Assembly: GCA_963931865.1 (NCBI GenBank)
Contig: OZ007508.1
Location: 8,802,781 to 8,866,780, forward strand
Length of the DNA stretch: 64,000 nt
From: Axinella damicornis
Taxonomy: Eukaryota; Porifera; Demospongiae; Axinellida; Axinellidae
Reading direction: 5' to 3'
Shown here: positions 35,239 through 47,200 of the stretch, one piece after another
Layout of the letters: every line of letters starts with the position of its first letter
Numbering within the stretch: the first letter of the stretch is position 1
Position numbers and translations under genes: made by a program
The notes under the pieces: model-generated
What the model was told of the DNA's origin: nothing
Seen by the model: the letters and a program-made list of their open reading frames with translations, nothing else
The model's database searches: none

Positions 35239-38200
35239 ATGGCTACTGAAGAACAAGTACCTATTCACACTGACCAGGTGAGCCGTATCACAGCACGACA
35301 GACCCCTACAGAGCTTTAACTTGATGTAGTATCTTGTAATCGACGTGGATATTGGTCCGGCAGGAAATACCGTATAAGTACAGATTCTCATTCTCTAACA
35401 CGCCCTGCGTAAAGCAGACAGATAATATATATACAGAACATTCTCAATTTACGAAATGCTTGGCTGTCATGTCTTGGGGGTGTTTACCTATTACGGAGTT
35501 CTGAATTATGGTGTATTGCTGTATGGCTGATGTGTGCTCTACGGACAAGGACGACTGCAATTCCAGCTACTCAATCTAGCCAGTCGCATCGAAGAGAATA
35601 AACACAGGCACTACAAACTGCAAAATGTTGTGCCTTCTGCTGTTCTAGGGAGAAAAGCAATGAAGCAACTGGAATGAACTGCTGTGCGCACTCTTGAGTT
35701 GTTACAGTAGCCTGTATCATGCATTCTAGCACCATCTCATGCATTTTCACAGCACATCTCACTGATTTACTTGCTAGGTAGTTGGCATCTCTGTAGATAC
35801 TGGTCACGCATGCACATTCAGCACTGGTGCTGGCCCTAGTATATCGCTCTTCCTGAAGGACCAGTAACCACTTCATGTTATAAATTGTAATATAGATGAT
35901 CTGTACACCTAGGGAATATGATTGAAAGCATCCACTTCCTGTATACTTGTCGGACAGGGGTTACTCCAGTATGCAACACCTGGTCTCGTTCAGACAATTT
36001 TACGCACACAGAGGGGAATATTAATGGCCTATTCCATGTTTAGTTGCAAAAACAGCAGCATAGTGTCTGTTGGAAAGTAACGAAAACCTCTGTCCATATT
36101 AGAGAGACACAAGAGCGATCCTACTGGTATTCCAACTTTATCTCACACCTGCATAGCCTAGTACCTTACATCGTTTAGTTTTCTTGGTCGGCTTTAATCC
36201 CCTTGTAATATGCTAACATTTTGGAATGAGAACGGAATAGGCTGTTGATCACCAAACTATTTATCCTCTCCACACGAAAGATCATCTGGTAGCAAGGCTA
36301 TGCAAAACAGTCACAGCTGTGACCACACTGTATACTAAGGAAGGGGTGAAGTTGTTGCACATTCTTCCAAGGTCCTAATTAAAGGGCAAAATGTATTGAA
36401 TTCCAATGCAGCTGCTAGTTGAAAGTACATGTACATGTATGAAGTGTTCAGTCTGTACCAAGAGGAATGAACATAATTATAACTGTTCCTCTTTTTGTCC
36501 CTCCTCCTCCTGCTTGTTCCTCCTGCCGCTCTCTTTGTCCCTCCTCATCGTTCCTCCTGCTCCTCTCTTTGTCCATCCTCCTCGTCCTCCTCTTCACCTC
36601 CTCCCACCCCTCCTCCTCCTCCTCCTCCTCCTCCTTCTCCTCCTCCTCCCCTTCCTCCTCCTGCTCCTCCTCTCTGACTCTCCTCCTCTTCCTCCTCCTT
36701 GTCCCTCCCTTCTCTTTGTCCCTCCCCCTCCTCTTCCTCCTCCTCCTCCTCCTTCTCCTTGTTCCCCTTCCTCCTCCTTGTCCCTCCTCTGTCCTTACTT
36801 CTCCTCCTCCTCTCTGACCCTCCCCCTCTTCTTCCTCCTTGTTCCTCCTTTATTTTGGTCCTCCTCTTCCTTCCTCCTCCTCCTCCTCCTTCCTCCTCCT
36901 CCTCCTTCCCCCTCCTCCTCCTTCCACCTCCTCCTTCCCCCTTCCTTCTCTCTTTCCTTTCTTCCCTTCCTTCTCCTCTTCCTTCTTCTCCCTGTCCTTC
37001 TCCTCACCTTCCTCCCCCCCCCCCCCCCCCCCCCCCCTTCCTCTCTTTTCCCTACCTATCTCCCCTCCCCTTCCTCTATCTGTTCTTTCCTCCTTCCCTT
37101 CTCATCAAGGAGTATGTTGATGAACTGAACCACCTACTAACAATAGCAAAACATCCCAAGACAGTAACAGTATTGCGGAATGCCCTATCAGGAGCGCAAC
37201 TCCCATCAGAAAGCGCACAGAATGGAGCAACGTTGGAGCCAGGAGCCACAGCTGCTGATCAAACTATTACTGTTCAGCCGATTAGTACAATGACTCACTC
37301 CAAGGAGACGCTAGTGTATTCTACCACCAAGATCAGCCAGTATGGTGAGTATGCCACTGTGTGTACATTCCCATTATCAAATTTGGATATGAATCTCACA
37401 AAATCAGATTGCCTGATGTCATATATGTATTCGTGCACTAACCCTTTCCATGGTGATGGCGCTTGGTGCACTACAATACGCGCATACGGTACTAACTTCA
37501 TTGCATTCTGTTTATGATGCCGGAAGTTGCCCACATACAATACCTACTGTATTAGAACGGTAGCCCAAAGAATAAGTACCTACATGTAGAATTGGATTCA
37601 TAGAAATTCCAGGAATTCAAGATCTACCTTTAGATTAGATCTAATAGATGCACAATGTACTATTCTGGGAAATGGGCATCAGCTGCCAGGCTGCATTTGC
37701 TGTATTCAGAGACAAATCATTTGTGAATGTTGTGGCTGTACTGTTCCAGGAATACTGTTACTGTTCCTGCATCAACTGTGCCGTATGTGCTGCATTTCCA
37801 ATGACTGTAGTGGCTATACTATTCCAGGAAATGAGCACCACCCACTGCATTTCAAGAGAAATCATTCATGACTGTTGCGGTGTATTATACCCGGGACGTA
37901 TTTCCTGTAGAAGAGTGGCAGCGAGGTGACTTGTATCGTCAACGTCAGTTGACTACTCTGCATTGAGAGACGATCTGAAGTACGTAGCACGCGCGCGGAA
38001 CTTAGGCGGAAAAGGGGGGGGGGGGGGGGGGGGGGGGTATTTTCGAAGGGGGCGTATTAGTGGGGCACCACGGTACTAGTCCAGGGAATGGGCATCAACA
38101 GCCATGCCACTTGTGACCCGCTGAGGGAATACCGAATACCCGGTACAACCTGCAAAAATTGATTTTGAGTTAGAGGCAATTATAGTCTTAAAACGTTTGT

Positions 38201-41200
38201 GATTACTACTGCAACAGTCGCTTGGACTACAGAGTACATTATAAAGCCTGGATCTACTTCCAGTTTGACATTACTAACGTATAATAATCGTGCTGAAACT
38301 TCCCTTGGTGGTGGAGTTATGAGCGGTTTTGTCTTCCCGTGGACCCACCATCCACCATTGCTCGAGTGCTTACTTAAGTGCAGATTTCAGGAAAAGCACG
38401 TGAATGATAGCCATTGTGCGATGATGCTTATGTGCCAAAATTCACCCTGTGGCAAACTTGTATGAGTCCCTTTGCTCGTCAGTTTAGCAGTGTCATCGTG
38501 ATGTGCCATGTGCCTTAACTGGAATGAGCCATAATATAAGCTAACTCTGAGTTTGGATTTGCTATAGAGTAGGGAATTGAATATCGGATGCCTACTATAA
38601 TCGGACACCTAAACTATGTTATTGCGGATGGTACCTACGCACTACCACCACTGGGTAGTAGGTCACGTAGTACTCGCACTGGAGCCTGCTTACCATTGGC
38701 GTACCTCAATCGCTGTCGCTACTACACCACGTTGAAGATCAAAATCGGACACTGCTATTAACGGACTAAACAACCTATTCTTGGAAAGGCAATTTTCCTT
38801 GCTAGGAAAGCATAACTAAGGCCGTTCTGCCTATGTACTGGCAACCTCCCCTCCTGCGGTCGGCCTCGTCCCCAGGTCGCGAGTGAAAACTGTGGGCGGA
38901 GCGAATACTCGCGTGTGCGCGCCTGCTAACTCACGAGTCAAACGCTTGCATGTGTTACCTTACATGTGATCTGTACTGTAAGTACCTGCCCAGCCAACCT
39001 GAGCCAGAATGTACATAAGTGGTACAGTGGTAGGCATTTGGTAGATCACCCAGACATTGCCCAGGTATGCCCAGGTCTGAAACTGCCTGTACAAGGTAGT
39101 ACAGAACGTTAGCACGATATCAAGATCAAGTGCTCATCACTAGTCTAGTCTGCACCCCGAACAGCCATTACTGACACTCAGATAGGCACCCAGAAAAAAC
39201 TGTATGTAGTGATGCTGTAACCACCTCCCAATAAACCAACACCCTTGAGCCTAGATGCATCCTCGAAAGAATGTTGTCCAAATCTTTTGCCTCCTCCTGT
39301 TTGGTGTTCTTACATATACTTGTACGTGCTTGAAAACAGCTGTCAAAAAACAAACTGTTCGAATATACAATCATGCTAATTAATTCCTTTCTCAGGTTGG
39401 GATCAGTCAGACCAGTTTGTGAAGATATACATTTCCAGTATCTCTGGACTAGACCAACTCAGCCAGGAGAGTGTCAGCTCTGACTTCAAGGAAAAGTAGG
39501 TGAATTTGTTGCTAATTACTGCTGAGGAGTGTGAGCACAAGGAATTTGTTGTCAATTAGGTTTGGATCTGCAATACCTCAATTCAGCACTTCTGTTGTAG
39601 ATGATTGCACTCACCAGATACAGAGCCGGACAGATTGCTTGTAATTACCCCGTGCGCATGCGCAGCAAGGGGTAGAGTGATCGGTTTATCTGTCAGTCAG
39701 TCTGTCCGTCCAAGCGGTTTGAGCAGTGAAGGCCTTGTTGAAGGCTTATTTCAGGATAGAAGTGTCAGAATTCATAAAATATACACTAGCGTCTACATAA
39801 CTCACAGACCAGAGATCTACTCGAGAGGCTGAGAAAAGCTGTGTGAAATTCGTGCTTCTAATTTATACAACTTGACCACACCCTATTTCTGACATTACTG
39901 CCACAACTTACGGTATCTCATTCTGCATGCTGACATTGCTGTAAATCGTGGCCTAGCTAGCTCATCGTGCATGCTGTATGAATAATCGGTGGTAAGCCTA
40001 TAGCTGTCAAGTCAAAGTTGCGCACGGGGTACGTGCTCTGCTGAGCACCTCTAGTTGCATTTCTGTCTCCCGTAACAGCTGAAGATCCTCGGGTCACTGG
40101 GTCCTAGGGTCCTCGGGTCCCCAGTCCCGGGTCCTCAGGTCCCCGGTCCCAGGTCCTCTCCTAGGGTCCTCGGGTCCCCAGTCCCGGGTCCTCGGGTCAC
40201 CGGGTCCTCGGGTCCCCGGGTCCTCGGGTCCCCGGTCCCAGGTCCTCTGTTTATAGTGTCCCGACTCTGAATGGTCTTGCCATTAGTTGTGGTGGTCCTT
40301 ACATAAACATTCTACTGCTAATGTAAAAGCCCAAACTCACGGTTAATGCTTATGTTGTTACCTTGAGTATGCAAGTCCGCTTTGCACAACCAGATCAATA
40401 CCTGGCCTCGTTCCCAGGCCGTAATCTGGCCTGGGATCCAGGCTGGATTAATTGAACGTAACAGAATTAAAGTGCAGTGCTATAGATACGTACTTGACAA
40501 AACATTTGTAGCCTTGTGTAGTATGCGAGAGTCTGACTTCGCCGGAGAACGAGGTACATGAATATCTGATAATATTCTGAGGAAAAGTGATGAAGACAAG
40601 TTAGAGGATAATGCTGTATGCTGAAAGTGTCTTCCGATTTGTGCCAAGCTGACTTGCATACTCCAGGCAATGATATAACCATGAGTTTTGGCTTGTAGTT
40701 ATTTCTGTCTCCCGTAACAGCTTGGTCCCCGGGTCCTCCGGTCCCCGGTCCCAGGTCCACTGTTTATAGTATCCTTTCAGAGTCAACACTCCAACAAAAT
40801 TGCTATTTGTTGGTAACCCTAACCCTAACCCTAACCCTAACTCCTAATCATGCGATTTTGAGTAATGAATGTGTGCCATTGCATACGCGATCTGGAGGCA
40901 TACGTATATGTAGTGGATTTTATATCAGCTGCTTATGATTGCATTGCACATAAACAATCAGAGGCATATTCGTTCTTTCTGTTATTTCTAGATCTGTGGA
41001 AGTCAACTTGCTTAGAGTGAAGGGGAAGAACTACGGGCTTGTCATCAGTGACCTGTTTAGCCCAATTGTACCTGAGCAAAGTTCAGTTAGGGTAAGTGGA
41101 CTTTGGGATCTTCTCAACCATGCCTTAGACCACTTGTGTAAAGGTGTAGCTAAGCATTAGCTTAGATTGCTATTATATTATGGTGTTTATGTATTATTAT

Positions 41201-44200
41201 GCAGGTTGCTTTTAATGATTCCAGCAGTATTTCGAGGGGCAACTGCACTCCTGGTAGCCGCGTTGCAAGCCCAGTTGCGACTTGCTGTAGCAGCGCAAGC
41301 GCAATTCGTTCCGATTAACGCACATGCCACGTGGCAACCACGCTCAATTGATGGCGAGCAATGGCGACCAAAAGGAAGACAATACATTATTAAAGCACCC
41401 ACAACTTCGAGCCAGCACAGTCAGTTTCGGCATGTAAACGTCAGTGATCACAGCCGTGTGGTCAGAATCTTCGTGTGCCTTTCCTAAGAATGGTATTGCC
41501 ACCGGAAGTCGAAGAGAGCGCTCGGGCAATGGCGGCCAACGGCGATACAAAAGCGCTCTTATCTCCACCACCAAGGTGAGGTTTCAGCACCAACGTTTTA
41601 TGTTGAGGTCAGTACATGATAGCGATCACGGCGAGACAAAAGCGCTCTTATCTCCACCACTTCAGCACCAACTTTTTATGTTGAGGTCAGTACATGATAG
41701 CGATCACGGCGGTGGAGTCAATCTCTGTAGGACAATCCTAAGTACTCCAACATTTTAAATATTATTATTTACGAGGGGCAACCGCACTCCTGGTAGCCGT
41801 TGCAACGCCGGCTGCGACTCACCGTAGCAAAAGCACAGTTAGTTCCAATTAACGCACATGCCACGTGGCAACCACGCTCAGTCGATCGCTTTACGTGGCA
41901 CAATTATTAATTTTTCCCCTACCAAAAGTGTAATGATAGCCCAACTCTAATGATCTTGAGCCCTATTGTTGATTTCATCTCAAGACAGAGATGGCATTGT
42001 ACGACTATATGTCCATCAGTCGTACATAGGCGCTACTATTATTATGTGACCCACTGAGGGACCACCCGGCACATCCCGCAATAACCGATTTTGTGTTACA
42101 AGCAATTATAGTCACGAAGTAACCTTTTATGATAAAATGATTACGGCAGCTGGTCTGCAGACCCTTGAACAACACGATACCACAATACGAAGCCTCAATC
42201 TACTTCCACTCCAGTATCAGCATTCAAGTTTTTTTTCCTCTATGAGAGATTTACCACAGTGTGGCTAACGAGGCGACTGGAAGTAGCACTGAGTGCTAGT
42301 ATTAACCAGCCCCCCGGGACCGACGGCTTTACATCCCCTCCGAAGGATGCGGTGTAAGCTATCATATGCAAGCAAACACCTACTCAATTTTTGAGGGTGG
42401 AGCTGAGTAGACTCCAGGGAGACTCCCTATAGGCAGCAGCCATAACCCACAACCTGCATGGCCAACATGCCTTTTCGGTTTGTGGGACCTTAAAGGAAAG
42501 AAAGTACCCTGCCACTGGTGGGACTCGAACTCATGACTTTTGGTCAATAGCCCAAGTCTTTAAGCACAAGGCCACCCGTCGCCTATAGCTGTAATTCAAT
42601 TTTGGCAACGCAAGTTACATTGTCGTGCATGTAATAGTTTGTACCATGGCTTGCTTAGCCTCGTTCCCAGGCCTCTGCCCAGATTTTTATCCATGGCTGC
42701 AAAATGGGCAGAGGCCTGGGAACGAGGCTATGGGCTTGCTATGGTGTATATGGGATTTGTACCCTGCATAATTATGTGCATACAGTTTTATGTATTCCCT
42801 CGGGCTTCGCCCTCGTGACTACATAAAACTGCTGTACTGCTGACTTGTACCATAGCACCTGTACATAGGCTGTGTAAACTCTGTAGTAACGCAAACAGAA
42901 TGGGATTTTTCCATGTCTCCTCTATAGGCCTATAGCTGTAATTCAATTTTGGCATTTAGTCAGCTCATCCTCCAATGTCGCTTCAGCTCAACTGCCATTT
43001 GAAGCATGGTCATTGTATGCGATAGGCTATCCAACTACAATACATTGCTACGTTTTTGACCTATACTTATAGCATGCAGGAGCTTATTAGGAAAATTTAT
43101 TCTGAATTTGAATGGCTATTTTGCAGGTGTTCAAATATTATGGTAACGTCCACTTTCACAAATCGTTACTAAATTACTTCCGGATCCATTTCATTCCGGA
43201 TTTTGCTGTGGTTAACTCCCCTGTTATTTGGTTGTAACTGCAGGTGAAGAGTGGAATGGTGGTTGTTAGGTTGCGGAAGAGCAGAAAGGAACAGTGGACC
43301 TACCTGACAGCAAGGGAGAAGAAGCTCAACGATGCTAGAGAGTATGTGTGTTACACGAATTAGCCTCGTTCCCAGGCCTACCCCGTTTTTTCTGTTCTTT
43401 GGTTTCCGTTGACAATAATACACGGATGCGGAAGGGCCGCCCTTCCACATCTGTGTATTATTTTCAACGGAAACCGAAGAACAGAAAAAAACGGGTAGGC
43501 CTGGGAACGAGGCTAAACCGAATAATATTACATTAAAGAGCAGCCGTAGGTAGTACGCACCTTGTCTCATTACCAGAACCTCACCTGATGAGCAGGGTGT
43601 GGTGAAGTTGAAATTAAACTTTGCTGATTTCGGCGGGATGAATGTTGTATCGTTTGTATGCCTGATATCATTATAAGCAGATCCCAGGCTAGGCGCTGGG
43701 GCACATGGACAGGTAATGGCATTGCAACTTTCCAGCCTCTCCTATCCTGTGTCTTGCGGTCGGGCAATAGCATATTAGTAAAATAGCACAACAATATCTC
43801 AAGTGTGGACGTTTTTAGCAAGACGTCGGAGGACCAGATGTCCTCCTGGATGTGTGGTCCTAGGACCACCAGAACAGGTCCACACTGTTTGAGGTGGTGA
43901 AAAGATGGAGACTGATATGGTGCCTTCAGTTGGTACCCAGCCAGTTCCTCTATGAACCAACGCTGCATTAGTCGGCACCAGTGTACAAGTGGACTATAGT
44001 GATCGAATTTTTTTGGTATGAATGTATTACTGCAGAAACTTACCGTTTTGAGGGGAGCTTGTAAATAGTTTGTGGGACAGAACAGCCACAGATGATAGCG
44101 TGGCTAGTCTATATATCAGTCCACTCCAGTCCAGTGAATAAAGACACCCGGTTGTATGATAGCGTAGCCTCGTACCCAGGCCTTCAAATCGCGGGGGGAA

Positions 44201-47200
44201 GGCCTGGTATACACTGTTTGCGCATGCGTTTAATTTAAATATTACGTCAATTTTAATTGTGACGTTTGCGAATGGGTTGGGCTTAACCGATGACGTTTGC
44301 GTAAACACACCCGCCATACCCGCGTACGCGTGCATGAGAGCGATCAAAGGGCTCACAACAAGCACACCACAGCTCTTTCCACTGTCTACAAGTCCCTTCT
44401 TGTAGCTAGTCCATGAGGAAAGGGAGCGCTTGGTAGCACAGTAGGTAGCTAGCCACACGAACACGTCGCTGCCTTCGTACACAGCTCTCATGGAGGCCTC
44501 GAGGAGCGCTGCTCTTCTTTCACAATCATCCGTGTCATTTTCAGCCTTCGCAAAGCATATAGGAAAGAGCCTCAGAGAAACTACTACCACCGGAACTTGT
44601 TTTGCACGCCATGATTAATATCGATTGCTAATACTCGTCGTTCATTGCTGTTCTTCTAGGAATGTAAACGTAGACGTCATTGGACGTCATTGTTTCACTG
44701 AAGAATACCGAGATATCCTATTTTCCAAGATTTTGGGGGAAATTAAGTGCATGCGCGAACAGTGTATACCAGGCCTTCCCCCCGCAATTTGAAGGCCTGG
44801 GTACGAGGCTAATGATAGCGTAGCTAGTCTATAATGTGGGGGCCAGCTTTGATCGCTCTATTGACTTTAACGTGAAATTATACCGCTTGGCACGGAGCCA
44901 CAGTTACCAAATTGCCAGACGCAATGCCACTTTAGTTGGTTGGTTGTTTCTCCCCTCGGGCAAAAAAGTACTCGGAGTGGCAATTTGGTACTTGCAGGGA
45001 TTCCAGCCTTTTATGCCGTCAAAACCGCCTCCCTATCCCCCCTAGGCCCTCTCGCTACCTCCATTTCAGCTCTGCGCACGGGCGCTGCACCACAGGCGTC
45101 ATCTTGGTGGATGTGGGCGCCCACAGCCCACTCGCTGCCTGTACCTTCAAGTGATTCGACCCAGCCAAGTATTTTCTGACGTGATATACGCTCAGTGATG
45201 AGAGATCTGCTCCACAACTGCAGAGCTTCTTGGTAGGAGGACGCGGCCTCGGATCGTCAACGCGCTCATCAACCTTCATTGCTCGTGTCCATTACTCGTG
45301 CACTTCCGTATATCTTATTACTTGGGCCGAGCTCCGTATACTACGCACATGTCATTATGACTTGTTGGTTCACAGGTCAAGGCAAAAATGGGGATTGTGT
45401 CGGCAAAAAAGTGAACGGTGGCCCTGTGCCGCTTGGGTACCATAGATAAGTCTTCATTCACTAATATTCTCAGTGATAACTGCTCAGTGCAGGCACAATC
45501 ATAATATTATAGCAGAGCATTCATTATGTGAGATTTGTATCATGGGAAGCCATAAGATGAAAGACGCCGACAATGCGTTATTACACTAAGACCACGCTAA
45601 CAAGGGCAATATCTATATTACCCCGGAAGTCCGGGTAAATATCTATATTTACCCGGAAGTGGGTGAAATCAATGACAATCATCATGAATATAATTATACT
45701 TCAAGAAAGCGTACCACAAATACATAGCAAACGAAGTCAACTGCATGCCTGTGAAACCAGCTAAACATCCTCAGTCAAAGTTAACATCCTGCACAAGATT
45801 ATCGAACTCTGCCTCAACATCAGTCTCAACTTGAACTGATGAATAAGTGGGATTCACGTTCACAGTAAAACTGCCAATTGAGCAGTTGAGAAAACCACCA
45901 AACAGTTTTCCAAGGTCACCTGTAGTACGTTCTGGTCCTGGAGCAGGCCGCACAAGGTCAGCAGTAACAGTACGTTCTGGTCTTGGAGCAGGCTGCACAA
46001 GGTCAGTAGTAACCGCGCTAGGTCGTGCAGGCATCAAGAGTTTACTCACTTCTCTGTGCTGATCTGCTGAAACTCTTTCATAGCATCGTAAAGCTTGCAA
46101 AGATCTATGTCCAGTTGTTTTCTGGATCACTCGCTCTGAAACATTAGCTTGGAACATAGACGTGGTTCCAGTTGCTCGCAAACTATGATTTGCTTTCTCG
46201 TCAATGCCAGCTTCTTGGCACATTACCTTCAGCATGTTTGCCAGACTGTTCTTGCCAACGGCAACACACTCATACCATGGTTCATCATCACTGGCAGGGA
46301 CGGATGACTTTGGTCTCAAGTAAAATATATCCTGCTCAAATGCGTACTTCAGCAACCTCCTGAAATACTGGTCCAAAAGAAAGACGAGACACTGCGGGAT
46401 GTTTTCTGGAACAGCTGGACATGGGACCGTTTTGTTCTCCACGGAGAGCTGTTTCAAACCTCCTGAATGGTTCTTAGATCCGTGTTCAACGTAAGTGTAG
46501 CAGTCAGGATTACTTGACCTTTTGAACATCGATGGGCACAGTCGCCTCTGTTCTTCACCTCCACGAACACAAAAGCGTTTCCCCACGTAGAAAAAAACGG
46601 CTCTTTGCAAACTCTTAGGTGTATTAATACCAATAACATCAGTAGCCCACATCTTCTCTTCTTCCGCGTCAGTGATAACAGGAGCATGGCGTACCTCAGT
46701 ACCAACTCCTTGCTGGTGAAGCTTTCGGTACACAGAATCACAAGCACGATGGATATCACGAAAAACTGGGTTCTTCTGATCCAGAAACTTGGATGCCAGT
46801 GGATTTTTGTCAAGCATATACCTTTGAAGACCTGCGAGTATTTGGTGGATGGTTTTCGGCGGGTACGGCTCACCATCTTGCCTTCGGACTTCTGCCACGA
46901 AACGCGGTATCCAAATATTCAGGCTATCATTAACAGGAGAATCTAGTACATTCGCACCACATACTTCATCACCAGTACATTTCTTATTCCGAGCACAACG
47001 CCACTCTTCGAATACTCGCATAGCCCAGGTGGTATTCTTGGCAGTATTAGGAGGAACGTATCCTTTGGTAATTTCTGCCACCTCATCTGCACGTTTAGCT
47101 TCAGCAAAACGCTTATCGATCGCAACTTTGGTACGCTTGGCCTTCTTCCTTGGCGGCTGAAAATCCGGATCCAAGTTCTCCTTCTCCATCAACTCAGCTA

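Noticed and set aside
36406..37517. Overlapping plus-strand frames of 116-272 aa rich in Ser, Pro and Leu
   Set aside because: They translate the TCC polypyrimidine tract. Only 37110-37344 is a real exon, and the frame continues into it by chance.
40086..40248. CRISPR array
   Set aside because: Repeats are contiguous and variable without unique spacers; the sequence is eukaryotic.
42505..42583. Functional tRNA gene
   Set aside because: A and B boxes are present but the cloverleaf stems do not pair properly, and the sequence continues as a SINE body.
43570..43968. 132-aa minus frame after CACYBP exon 5
   Set aside because: No recognisable motifs, no splice context, and the CACYBP phase joins exon 5 directly to 50088.
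44027..44319. C-terminal part of the 187-aa minus frame as helicase
   Set aside because: After VVSPLIALM the frame runs into element end sequence and flanking intron; no further RecQ motifs.
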